Below, one piece after another: positions 54,932 through 63,344 of a stretch of 64,000 bases of DNA. Positions within the stretch are counted from its first letter, which is position 1, and each line of letters opens with the position of its first letter. A model generated the notes under the pieces. The model ran no database searches and was not told where the DNA came from. It worked only from the letters and a program-made list of their open reading frames with translations. Position numbers and translations under genes: made by a program. Source of the stretch: JAAYXE01 sp964391195 (GTDB taxonomy: Bacteria > Chloroflexota > Anaerolineae > Anaerolineales > UBA4823); assembly GCA_964391195.1 (NCBI GenBank), contig CAYMLG010000018.1, forward strand, positions 1 to 64,000, read 5' to 3'.

Positions 54932-54985
54932 AACCTGCTTCAGCGGGTTTGGATTACCGGAGGCGTCGATATCAATCGATGCCGG
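54932..54985 (-). repeat. Interspersed repeat C, copy 2 (reverse orientation)
   Basis: The reverse complement of this 54-base segment matches 46817-46871, including the shared core CGACGCCTCC and TAATCCAAACCCGCT. Confidence 0.75.
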
Positions 54986-55020
54986 GCGCGTGAAACCGGG
55001 CATGCAATGCTCCACCAGAC

Positions 55021-55047
55021 CGCCAGTGGATAAATCCACCGGCTCCA
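55021..55047. repeat. Direct repeat E, copy 2
   Basis: Second copy of repeat E, 163 bases after the first, with TCC for TCT in the middle. Confidence 0.65.
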
Positions 55048-55065
55048 ACTCCATACAGGAAAAGC

Positions 55066-55090
55066 TTCACCACAGAGATCACAGAGAGGG
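55066..55090 (-). repeat. Interspersed element D (CTCTGTGG type), copy 3, reversed
   Basis: TTCACCACAGAGATCACAGA is the complement of the element seen at 23705 and 47070. It is followed by an ACACGAATACACGAA phrase and a 9-pair inverted repeat (55102-55110 with 55132-55140). Confidence 0.6.
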
Positions 55091-55422
55091 AGAGTGCCGT
55101 CCACGAGTGGAACACGAATACACGAAGGTTGCCACTCGTGCGAGACACGTACCCTACAACCACCGGATGCAGGGTACGGCGGGTCGTCAAACCACCCGTA
55201 ACCGAAAATCCTCACGCCGTACCCTTGATTGGCATATATGGTGTCCATGGTCACATCTTGGATCAGGGACCCCTTTTGCGATATTTTGTTTTCATGCGTG
55301 CGGTGCCGGTCGGGGCCGGGTGGTGGGTTGTGGTAAACTTGATTCTGGATATCTGTTCTAATTACCGGCGATGCCACCGTTAGGCAATAACGCCGTCATC
55401 GAAGTAAAGAGAGGGAAACTGG

Positions 55423-55866
55423 ATGACTCGAACCGAGATCCTTGAAAAACTGCCGGCCCGGCTGAAAGAGATCGTTGAAGATTTCCAATGGGCCGAGGGA
55501 CAAGAGAAGCTCGAACTATTGTTAGAATATTCCGATAACATGCCGCCGCTGCCGGAATCGTACCGGGAATCGCACGATATGCAGTTCGTGCACGAGTGCA
55601 TGACCCCGGTGTACGTCCAGGGCGAAATGGTGGACGGCGGACTGCGCTTCTATTTCGACGTCCCGCCCGAATCGCCCACTGTGCGCGGTTTCGCCGCCAT
55701 CCTGGGCAAAGGGCTGGACGGCTCAACCCCGGAAGAGGTGATCTCCGTCCCCGATCTGTTCTACCTGGAGATGGGACTGGCAGATGTGCTCACCCACCAA
55801 CGCCTGAACGGGTTCTCCGGCATCCTGGCGAATATCAAGCGGATCGCTTACCGATACCTTAACTGA
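55423..55866 (+). CDS. sufE: SufE-family sulfur acceptor
   Basis: 147 residues, near the usual 140. The active Cys lies in VHECMTPVYV (about residue 60), the position of Cys51 in E. coli SufE. Flanking SufE features are LLEYSDNMPPLPESY and a C-terminal helix with LANIKRIA. SufE takes sulfur from the SufS desulfurase and delivers it for Fe-S cluster assembly. sufS is not in the window. GAGGG precedes the ATG. It is the first gene of a close-packed operon; a one-base gap separates it from the kinase gene. Confidence 0.9.
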   Translation: MTRTEILEKLPARLKEIVEDFQWAEGQEKLELLLEYSDNMPPLPESYRESHDMQFVHECMTPVYVQGEMVDGGLRFYFDVPPESPTVRGFAAILGKGLDGSTPEEVISVPDLFYLEMGLADVLTHQRLNGFSGILANIKRIAYRYLN

Positions 55867-55867
55867 G

Positions 55868-56866
55868 ATGGAGTCCGCCTGTATCCTGGCCCTGGATTTC
55901 GGCGGCACAAAACACACCGCCGCCACGATCTCCCTGGAACGCCTGGCCGCGTTCCACCACGGCGACCGGGCCGCCCTGGGCTGGGACCAGCACCGCCGGG
56001 TGTTCTCACCCCCCGGGGCGGATGCAGCCTATGACATCGACACCATGCTCCGCCTGGGGAGGGAACTGCTGGGCGGCCGACCCGGGCGCCCCCCGGCGGC
56101 GGTCGGGGTGAGTTTCGGCGGGCCGGTCGATTTTACCGCCGGGCTGGTTCGTCTGTCGCACCACGTGCCCGGCTGGGAGAACACCCCCCTGGGCCAGTTG
56201 CTGGCCGATGCCTTCCAGGCTCCGGTGGGAGTGGACAACGACGGCAACATCGCCGCCCTGGGCGAGCACCGTTTCGGCGCCGGGCAGGGATGTGAGCACC
56301 TGATGTACATCACCGTGAGCACCGGGGTGGGCGGCGGCTGGATCCTGAACGGCCACCCCTGGCGCGGCTCGGAGGGCATGGCCGGGGAGATCGGGCACAC
56401 GGTGATCGACCCGCAGGGGCCGGTATGCCTGTGCGGCAAGCGCGGCTGCCTGGAGCGCCTGGCCTCGGGCCCCTACATGGCCCAGGACGCCCGCCAGGAG
56501 ATGGAAACCGACCCCCAGGCCGGACCAATCCTGCGCCAGATCGTGGGAGGCGACCTGCAGAGCCTGTCCGGCAAGGTCATTGCCCAGGCCGCGGCGCAGG
56601 GCGATCCCCTCGCCGGCCGCCTGCTCGAACGCTCCGCCTGGGCCCTGGGGGTGGGCATCGGGGACGCCGCCAATCTGATCAATCCGCAGCGCTTCATCCT
56701 CGGCGGCGGGGTGACCAAATCGGGCGAGCGCTTCTGGGAGACCATCCGCCACACCGCCCGGCAGACCGCCCTGCCGGAAGTGCATTTCGAGGTGCTGCCG
56801 GCGGCCCTGGGCGACGACGCCCCCCTCTGGGGAGCGGTTGCTTTAGCAGAGGAGTTGTTGAAGTAA
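55868..56866 (+). CDS. ROK-family sugar kinase (glucokinase-like)
   Basis: 332 residues with no DNA-binding domain. The N-terminal phosphate motif is ALDFGGTKHTAA, the sugar-binding VDNDGNIAALGE includes the catalytic Asp, and the zinc motif is CLCGKRGCLE after GEIGHT. These fit glucokinase or a related hexose kinase. An acceptor other than glucose, such as N-acetylhexosamine, cannot be excluded. It lies one base after sufE and one base before the methyltransferase gene. Confidence 0.87.
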   Translation: MESACILALDFGGTKHTAATISLERLAAFHHGDRAALGWDQHRRVFSPPGADAAYDIDTMLRLGRELLGGRPGRPPAAVGVSFGGPVDFTAGLVRLSHHVPGWENTPLGQLLADAFQAPVGVDNDGNIAALGEHRFGAGQGCEHLMYITVSTGVGGGWILNGHPWRGSEGMAGEIGHTVIDPQGPVCLCGKRGCLERLASGPYMAQDARQEMETDPQAGPILRQIVGGDLQSLSGKVIAQAAAQGDPLAGRLLERSAWALGVGIGDAANLINPQRFILGGGVTKSGERFWETIRHTARQTALPEVHFEVLPAALGDDAPLWGAVALAEELLK

Positions 56867-56867
56867 C

Positions 56868-57632
56868 ATGGCCACCGCACTATCTGAGCAAGAAGACGCC
56901 TACGGGCGTGAGGTCCTCGCCCTGTACAAAGGCGACGAATCGTTTGAGATCATCGAGCGCGACGATGGCTTTTTCGACTGCACCATGAGCCCGCAGCATT
57001 ATCTGGCCCCGTTCGAGGACTGGCCGACCTACGAACAAGAAGCGATCCGCCTGGCCCGCGGCCGGGTGCTGGACATTGGTTCCGGCGCGGGACGGGTCGC
57101 CCTCTACCTGCAGGAACAGGGGCACCCGGTGCTGGGCATCGATATCTCCCCCCTGGCGCTGGAAGTTTGCCGCATGCGCGGGGTGAAGGATGTGCTCCTG
57201 GCGGGGATTACCGACATCGGGCCGGCCATGGGCACCTTCGACACCCTGGTGATGTACGGGAACAACTTCGGCCTGATGGGGAGCTTCGACCAGGCCCGTG
57301 ACCTGCTGCGCCGCTTCCACAGCCTCACCCCGCCCCACGCCCGCATCCTGGCCGAGAGCAACGACCCCTACAAGACTCGCGACCCGGCCCACCTGGCTTA
57401 CCAGGCGTGGAACCGCCAGCGGAACCGCATGCCCGGCCAGTTGCGCATCCGCGTCCGTTTCCGTAATTACGTCACCCCCTGGTTCGATTACCTGATCGTC
57501 TCCAGAGCCGAGATGGAAACCATCCTGGCCGGCACCGGCTGGCGCATTGCGCACTGTATCGAGGCCACCCCCGGCAGCCCCCAGGAATCGATGTACGTGG
57601 CCGTGCTGGAGAAAGAAGAGGTCCCCGGCTGA
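56868..57632 (+). CDS. Class I SAM-dependent methyltransferase
   Basis: 254 residues. The SAM-binding motif I is VLDIGSGAGRVALYL (about residue 66), with GIDISPLALEVCR as motif II and DTLVMYGNNFG as the motif IV region. A helical insert (SNDPYKTRDPAHLAYQ) follows that is not usual in the plain fold and may form a substrate lid. The substrate is unknown. It is embedded between the ROK kinase and the mrfA-like gene with one-base gaps, so it is made together with them. Confidence 0.85.
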   Translation: MATALSEQEDAYGREVLALYKGDESFEIIERDDGFFDCTMSPQHYLAPFEDWPTYEQEAIRLARGRVLDIGSGAGRVALYLQEQGHPVLGIDISPLALEVCRMRGVKDVLLAGITDIGPAMGTFDTLVMYGNNFGLMGSFDQARDLLRRFHSLTPPHARILAESNDPYKTRDPAHLAYQAWNRQRNRMPGQLRIRVRFRNYVTPWFDYLIVSRAEMETILAGTGWRIAHCIEATPGSPQESMYVAVLEKEEVPG

Positions 57633-57633
57633 G

Positions 57634-60219
57634 ATGAGCGCCTACCTCCGTTCCCTGCTCAGCCGCTGGCGCAGCGATCCTGGCATCGGCGGTAATATCG
57701 AAGAGTGGCGCGACCTGCCCGCCCGCCCGCCGCGCTGGGCTCCGCTGCCCGCCCGCCTGCATCCCGGGCTGGCCCAGGCCTTGAAGGAACGGGGGATCTC
57801 TGCCTTATACAGCCACCAGGCGGCAGCCTGGGACCACGCCAGCCACGGGCGACATTTCGTGGTGGTCACCGGCACCGCCTCGGGAAAAACCCTGTGCTAC
57901 AACCTGCCCGTGCTGGATTGCCTGCTGCGCGATCCTGATGCCCGCGCTCTGTACATCTTCCCCACTAAAGCCCTGGCTCAAGACCAGTTAACCGGCCTGG
58001 GCGAGCTGCTCGGCGGGATCGAGACCGGTGAAGGTCCGCCGGTGGCCCCGGCGGCCTACGACGGCGATACGCCCACCTCGGTCCGGCCCGCCATCCGCAA
58101 GCGCTCGCGCCTGGTCATCACCAACCCCGATATGCTCCACGCCGGAATCCTGCCGCACCACACCGGTTGGGCCACCTTTCTGCGCGACCTGCGCTTCGTG
58201 GTCATCGACGAGATGCACATTTACCGGGGCGTGTTCGGCTCACACGTCGCCAACGTGCTCCGCCGGCTGAAGCGAGTATGCCGCTTCTACGGTTCCGCGC
58301 CGCAGTTTATCCTCACCTCGGCCACCATCGGCAACCCGGCCGAACTGGCCTCCCGCCTGGTGGAAGAACAGACGGCGGTGATCGACGAGGACGGGTCGGC
58401 TCGCGGCCCGAAATCCTTCCTGATCTACAACCCCCCGGTGATCGACAGAGACCTGGGCCTGCGGCGCAGCGCCATCCAGGAGAGCGTGCGCCTGGCGGAG
58501 GACTTGCTCACCTACCAGGTGCAGACCATCCTGTTCGCCCGCACCCGGCGATCGGTCGAACTGCTGCTGACCTACCTGCGCGAGAGACAAAAGGCCGCCG
58601 CCCCGCCTCCGATGCCGGGTGAGGCCGCGGCTCAGGACGAAACCATCCGCGGCTACCGCAGCGGCTATCTTCCCCGCCAGCGCCGGTCTGTGGAACGCGG
58701 GCTGCGGCAGGGCGAGGTACGGGCGGTGGTGGCGACCACCGCCTTGGAGTTGGGCATCGATATCGGCGGCATGGGCGCCTCGATCCTGGTCGGGTATCCC
58801 GGCACGATCGCCGGCACCTGGCAGCAGGCGGGACGGGCCGGGCGGGGGGCAGACGATTCACTCTCCGTCCTGGTAGCCACCGCCGACCCACTCGACCAGT
58901 TCCTGGCCCAGCACCCGGATTACTTCTTCGAGCGCTCACCGGAACAGGGGCTGATCAACCCCGACAACCTGCTCATCCTGCTGGCCCACCTGCGCTGCGC
59001 GGCTTTCGAGCTCCCCTTCTACAGAGGCGAGGCTTTCGGCAGCGTCCCCTCCGAGGTGCTGCAGGAATTTCTGGATTTCCTACAATCCGAAGGGGTGCTG
59101 CACCACTCGGGGGAGCGCTACTTCTGGATGGCCGACCAGTACCCGGCCCAGGCGGTGCCCCTGCGCAGCGCCTCGGCCGAGAACGTGGTGCTGCAAGTCG
59201 AAGACGAGGGCCGCCTCACCACCCTGGGCGAGGTCGACCGGGAGAGCGCAGTGTGGATGGTGCACCCGCAAGCGGTGTACCTGCACGAAGGCCAGAGCTA
59301 TCTGGTGGAAGAATTGGACCTGGAGAACCACCTGGCCCGCCTGGTGCGCCTGGATCCGGATTACTACACCGAACCGCGCAGCGAAACCACCGTCGCCCTG
59401 TTGGAGTTAACCGAGGAGACCGCCGTGCAGGGCGGGCTGAAGGCTCACGGTGAGATCCAGGTGACCACCCAGGTCATCGGGTTCAACAAAGTGCGCTGGC
59501 ACACCCACGAGCGCATCGGCCAGGGCGAAGTGGACCTGCCGCCCATGGAGCTGCAGACCACCGGATACTGGCTGGCGCTGGAAGACTCGACCGTGGACGT
59601 GCTGCGCTCGCTGGGCCTGTGGGCAAACGACCCAAACGATTACGGCCCGGGCTGGAACCGCATCCGCGAACAGGTGCGCCGGCGCGACGGCTACCGCTGC
59701 CAGGTGTGCGGGGCGGCGGAGAACGGGCGCTCGCACGACGTGCACCACAAGATCCCCTTCCGCACCTTCGCTTCCAGAGAGGAAGCGAACCGCCTCGAAA
59801 ACCTGATCACCCTGTGTCCCTCCTGCCACCACCGGGTGGAGAGCGCCGTGCGGGTGCGCAGCGGGTTGGCCGGGTTGAGCTTCGCATTGGTCCACCTGGC
59901 CCCGTTGTTCCTGATGTGCGATTCCCGCGACCTGGGTGTCCACTCCGACCCACAGCTCCCGCTCAGCGAGGGCAAACCGGGCGTGGTGATCTTTGACCTG
60001 GTGCCGGCGGGGATCGGCTTCAGCCAGCGCCTATACGAGCTGCACGATGAGCTGATCCTGCGCCTCCTGGAGTTGGTGGCGAACTGCCCGTGCTCGGAAG
60101 GCTGCCCCTCCTGTGTCGGGCCGGGGGGAGAGCGCGGCCAGGGCGGCAAGCAGGAGACCCTGGCGATTTTGAAAGCGATTAGCAAGCCCTCCGCCACCCT
60201 GGAAATGGGAAAGTTGTGA
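57634..60219 (+). CDS. mrfA: DUF1998 helicase (MrfA/YprA-like) with inserted HNH module
   Basis: 861 residues. The helicase core has Walker A VTGTASGKTLCY (about residue 84), VVIDEMHIYRG (motif II) and the GRAGRG motif VI. The C-terminal DUF1998 zinc site has Cys818, 820, 824 and 827 in NCPCSEGCPSC. Between the core and this site (residues 689-733) sits an HNH-type module: RCQVCG, VHHKIPF, ENLITLCPSCHH. Bacillus MrfA is a 3'-5' helicase that removes mitomycin damage with the exonuclease MrfB, whose homologue is the next gene. The HNH module keeps its zinc Cys and His residues and may nick DNA or only bind zinc. The ATG at 57634 overlaps nothing and lies one base after the methyltransferase stop. 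Confidence 0.88.
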   Translation: MSAYLRSLLSRWRSDPGIGGNIEEWRDLPARPPRWAPLPARLHPGLAQALKERGISALYSHQAAAWDHASHGRHFVVVTGTASGKTLCYNLPVLDCLLRDPDARALYIFPTKALAQDQLTGLGELLGGIETGEGPPVAPAAYDGDTPTSVRPAIRKRSRLVITNPDMLHAGILPHHTGWATFLRDLRFVVIDEMHIYRGVFGSHVANVLRRLKRVCRFYGSAPQFILTSATIGNPAELASRLVEEQTAVIDEDGSARGPKSFLIYNPPVIDRDLGLRRSAIQESVRLAEDLLTYQVQTILFARTRRSVELLLTYLRERQKAAAPPPMPGEAAAQDETIRGYRSGYLPRQRRSVERGLRQGEVRAVVATTALELGIDIGGMGASILVGYPGTIAGTWQQAGRAGRGADDSLSVLVATADPLDQFLAQHPDYFFERSPEQGLINPDNLLILLAHLRCAAFELPFYRGEAFGSVPSEVLQEFLDFLQSEGVLHHSGERYFWMADQYPAQAVPLRSASAENVVLQVEDEGRLTTLGEVDRESAVWMVHPQAVYLHEGQSYLVEELDLENHLARLVRLDPDYYTEPRSETTVALLELTEETAVQGGLKAHGEIQVTTQVIGFNKVRWHTHERIGQGEVDLPPMELQTTGYWLALEDSTVDVLRSLGLWANDPNDYGPGWNRIREQVRRRDGYRCQVCGAAENGRSHDVHHKIPFRTFASREEANRLENLITLCPSCHHRVESAVRVRSGLAGLSFALVHLAPLFLMCDSRDLGVHSDPQLPLSEGKPGVVIFDLVPAGIGFSQRLYELHDELILRLLELVANCPCSEGCPSCVGPGGERGQGGKQETLAILKAISKPSATLEMGKL

Positions 60220-60234
60220 TGTAATCGGTGTGCT

Positions 60235-61458
60235 ATGCCGTCCTTATCCGATAAGCTCCGCTCGCTGGGCGTCAAAACCGGCGCACAAGACCTGAAACCC
60301 CCGCGTCCGCGCAACCCGTACAGCATCGACCAGGTGATCGCCGGGCAGGCCCTCGAAACCCCCTTCGGGCAGACCTACCTGGTGGAAGAGCGCTACCCGG
60401 TTGGCTATCCGCATGGGAAGATGGCCCTGGAACTGAACGCCTCCCTCCAGAAGATCGCCGAGTGGGCCGGAGATCGTCGCATCGCCGGTTACCCTCCCCA
60501 GTCTTTCGCCTTCATCGACACCGAGACCACCGGCTTACAGGGCGGCACCGGCACCTATGCCTTCCTGGTCGGGGTGGGCAAGTTCGAGGAGAACGAATTC
60601 CACCTGGCCCAGTTCTTCATGAGCGACCCGGTGCGCGAACCGGCGCAGCTCGCCGCCTTCGAACAGTTCATCGGCCCCTGCCAGGCTATCGTCACCTTCA
60701 ACGGCAAAGCCTTCGACGTCCCCCTGCTCACCACCCGCTTTATCTCCCACGGCCTGCGCTGCCCCCTGGGTGAGACAGCCCACGTGGACCTGCTGCACCT
60801 GGCCCGCCGTTTGTGGCGCGACCGCCTGCCCAACCGCTCCCTCGGCAGCCTGGAGTACGAGATCATCGGCACCCGCCGCAGCGAAGATGACGTCCCCGGT
60901 TGGATGATCCCCAGCCTGTATTTCGAATATTTACGTACGGGGGACGCCCGCCGGTTGAAAAGCGTGTTCTATCACAACGCCCTGGACGTGGTTTCGATGG
61001 TGACCCTGTTCAACCATATGGCCCGGGTGCTGGATGACCCGCTGGAGAACGCCGGTGAGCACGCGGTTGACCTCATCGCCCTGGCCAAGCTGTACGAGGC
61101 CATGGGCGACCTCGACTCCGCCGCCCGCCTGTATCTGGCCGGGCTGGACCACGACCTGCCCCGTCCCACCCTGCTGGAGGCCATCCGCCGCCTGGCTTTG
61201 CTCTACAAACGAAAAGGTGATCACCAGTCGGCTCTCACCTTGTGGGAGCAGGCGGCCCACCATCGCCAGATCGAAGGCTTCGTGGAGTTGGCCAAGTATT
61301 ACGAGCACCAGGCCCGCCAGCCCGAGACCGCCCTGCAGTGGACCCAGGCCGCGATCGACCTGGTGAACTCGCCCGGCTTCCCCCTCCTGGAGCGCCGCGA
61401 GCACCTCCCCGAACTGGAGCACCGCCGTGAGCGGCTGGAGCGCAAAGTAAACCGCTGA
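60235..61458 (+). CDS. mrfB: DEDD-type exonuclease with TPR tail (MrfB/YprB-like)
   Basis: 407 residues. The RNase-H-like domain has FIDTETTGLQGG (DxE motif, about residue 92), VTFNGKAFDVPLL (Asp) and a late HNALDVVSM (HxxxxD) motif, giving the complete DEDD metal site. GTGTYAFLVGVG is typical of the YprB branch. Residues 280-400 form TPR-like helices. In Bacillus subtilis MrfB degrades DNA at mitomycin adducts together with MrfA. Pairing with the helicase gene 15 bases upstream supports the same role. Confidence 0.9.
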   Translation: MPSLSDKLRSLGVKTGAQDLKPPRPRNPYSIDQVIAGQALETPFGQTYLVEERYPVGYPHGKMALELNASLQKIAEWAGDRRIAGYPPQSFAFIDTETTGLQGGTGTYAFLVGVGKFEENEFHLAQFFMSDPVREPAQLAAFEQFIGPCQAIVTFNGKAFDVPLLTTRFISHGLRCPLGETAHVDLLHLARRLWRDRLPNRSLGSLEYEIIGTRRSEDDVPGWMIPSLYFEYLRTGDARRLKSVFYHNALDVVSMVTLFNHMARVLDDPLENAGEHAVDLIALAKLYEAMGDLDSAARLYLAGLDHDLPRPTLLEAIRRLALLYKRKGDHQSALTLWEQAAHHRQIEGFVELAKYYEHQARQPETALQWTQAAIDLVNSPGFPLLERREHLPELEHRRERLERKVNR

Positions 61459-61470
61459 AAACTATGGATA

Positions 61471-61520
61471 TAAATGGAGGTGAATGTGCCGGCAAAATCC
61501 GGCACATCCACCTCCATTTA
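61471..61520 (+). terminator. Long terminator hairpin after mrfB
   Basis: A 21-pair stem with one mismatch (61471-61492 with 61499-61520) around CAAAAT, followed by TTTAATAA. It lies 12 bases after the stop codon. Confidence 0.85.
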
Positions 61521-61738
61521 TTTAATAACCGGGCTTACCTGGCCAGATAGGCAACCCGGGATGCATCCCCAGACCCGCCGGAAACCCGCCCCCGGATGGT
61601 GTTCGTAAGCTCCGCAAACCGCTAAGATACGTGCGATCAACAGCAGCACCAGCGGCTGTTGACCCGATCCCGCCGGCATCTACGGCGAGGAAAAAATCGA
61701 AAGAAATCTTAGCCAAAGCAACGGAGAATGCAAACACC

Positions 61739-63241
61739 ATGAATAAGAGCAAGTTGTTCAAAAAGATCATTTTGTTCGTTCTACTGGCATTGCTGGTGCT
61801 AGCCAACGCCTGCCAGCCTGCAGCAGAACCGGACCGAGCATCAGGCGAGCCCCCAAGCGCCGCGGACGAAGCCGGGCTGATTGGAACCTGGGCAGGTACC
61901 CTGCGGGTGCTCACCATGGAGTACGACCTGGTCGTACACTTCGAGCAGGATGGAGAGGGCCTCAGCGGCCGGGTGGACATCCCCCGCCAGGGCGTAGAGG
62001 GGCTGGAACTGGCGAATATCCAGGCCAAGGGGGGCCAGGTGAGCTTCGAGATGCAGGGCGACATGCCAACTGCGGCATTCGATGGGCAGTTGGATGGCGA
62101 CCGCCTGTCCGGGGACTACCGGCAGTCGGCTTTCAAAGGGAAGTTCGAGCTGCAGCGGGTAGAAGACCTGGCCACAGTTGCCCAGCCCACACCTACGCCC
62201 GAGCCGCCCAAACCCTACCGCGAAGAAGAAGTGCGCTTCCAGAACGGGGAGGTCTCGCTGGCCGGGACGCTCACCCTGCCTGAGGGCAATGACCCCCACC
62301 CGGCGGTGATCCTGGTCTCCGGCAGCGGCCTGCAGGACCGGGACAACGCCCACCCTTCGCTGCCCGGCTATAAGCCCTTCCGCTGGCTGGCCGATCATCT
62401 CACCCGGGCCGGGATCGCCGTGCTGCGCTATGACGACCGGGGGGTCGGCGGATCGCAGGGCGGGCAGTCCGGCGCAGATACCACCATCGATTACTCCTAC
62501 GACGCCGAGGCGGCCTTAGACTTCCTGCTGGAGCGGGAAGAGATCGACCACCGGTACATCGGGGTGATCGGGCACAGCGAGGGCGGCTATATCGCCGCGC
62601 TGCTGGCCGCCCGCAGGCCGGACCTGGCCTTCGCGATCACCATGGCCGGCTATGCCGTACCCGGTGCGGAAGTCCTGCAGCGCCAGGTGCTGCTGGGCGG
62701 GCAGGCGGCCGGGCTGCCGGAAGAAGAGATCCGGCGGCAGCTCGAAACCAACCGCAAAGAGATCGAGCTAATCGTAGCCCAGGACTGGGAGGGGCTGGAA
62801 GAATTCCTGTATGTGGAGACCCTGGCCTTCTACCGCAGCCTACCCGAAGATCAGCGCATCCCTGACGACGAGTTGGAGCAGGTCGCCAGGGAGGAGACCA
62901 CCCGGCAGTTGGCCTCTCGCAAGGGCTGGTTCTACTTCTTTCTCACCGGCGACCCGGCGGACGAGCTGGAGAAGGTGCGCCAGCCGGTGCTGGCTCTGTT
63001 CGGCGGCGCCGACGTCCAGGTGGACCCGCAGCAGAATGCTCCGGCGATGGAAGCTGCCCTTACCAAGGCGGGAAACCAGGACTTCACCATCCAGATCTTC
63101 CCCGGCGTAGACCACCTGTTCCTGGAAGCCGCCGAGAACGGTATGCACGACGAGGTTTCCGCCTCGAAGGGGTTCGCCCCCGGCGTGCAGGAGACGATTG
63201 CCGAATGGATCATCGCCCACACATCAGGGGATGCCGAGTAA
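61739..63241 (+). CDS. Lipoprotein alpha/beta-hydrolase (dienelactone-hydrolase/BAAT-like)
   Basis: 500 residues. A lipoprotein signal with lipobox LANAC (Cys at residue 24) places it outside the membrane. Residues 40-150 are a beta-rich domain with GTWAGTLRVL and GEGLSGRVD, of the type that precedes hydrolase domains in secreted bacterial esterases. A short Pro-rich linker (PTPTPEPPKPY) follows. The hydrolase domain has LVSGSGLQDRDN, nucleophile Ser280 in IGHSEGG, an acid in FGGADVQVD and the final His in GVDHLFL. The triad is complete. It probably cleaves an ester or peptide at the surface. The ATG at 61739 has GGAG about 12 bases ahead. Confidence 0.87.
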   Translation: MNKSKLFKKIILFVLLALLVLANACQPAAEPDRASGEPPSAADEAGLIGTWAGTLRVLTMEYDLVVHFEQDGEGLSGRVDIPRQGVEGLELANIQAKGGQVSFEMQGDMPTAAFDGQLDGDRLSGDYRQSAFKGKFELQRVEDLATVAQPTPTPEPPKPYREEEVRFQNGEVSLAGTLTLPEGNDPHPAVILVSGSGLQDRDNAHPSLPGYKPFRWLADHLTRAGIAVLRYDDRGVGGSQGGQSGADTTIDYSYDAEAALDFLLEREEIDHRYIGVIGHSEGGYIAALLAARRPDLAFAITMAGYAVPGAEVLQRQVLLGGQAAGLPEEEIRRQLETNRKEIELIVAQDWEGLEEFLYVETLAFYRSLPEDQRIPDDELEQVAREETTRQLASRKGWFYFFLTGDPADELEKVRQPVLALFGGADVQVDPQQNAPAMEAALTKAGNQDFTIQIFPGVDHLFLEAAENGMHDEVSASKGFAPGVQETIAEWIIAHTSGDAE

Positions 63242-63267
63242 GCACTGGCACGGCAATGAGAAATGAA

Positions 63268-63308
63268 AGCGGTGCGTTTGTGGGGAGTTACCCCACAAAC
63301 GCACCGCT
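63268..63308. terminator. Bidirectional terminator between convergent genes
   Basis: A perfect 18-pair stem (63268-63285 with 63291-63308) around AGTTA. It lies between the convergent hydrolase and nucleotidyltransferase genes and can serve both. Confidence 0.85.
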
Positions 63309-63344
63309 GCTTTCCGACCGATGCCTGCTGTATATCGTATCGGC

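Larger units (their letters stand above)
54742..55422. other. Repeat-rich intergenic region after murA
   Basis: 681 bases with hairpin 54803-54831, two direct repeats (54858, 55021), repeat C reversed (54932), element D reversed (55066) and further inverted repeats (55102-55140, and GGGTACGGCG near 55173 with CGCCGTACCC near 55218). No convincing gene. Confidence 0.6.

Noticed and set aside
54801..55361. A 186-codon frame after murA
   Set aside because: It crosses five repeats and hairpins, and the minus strand is open as well; no domain is seen.
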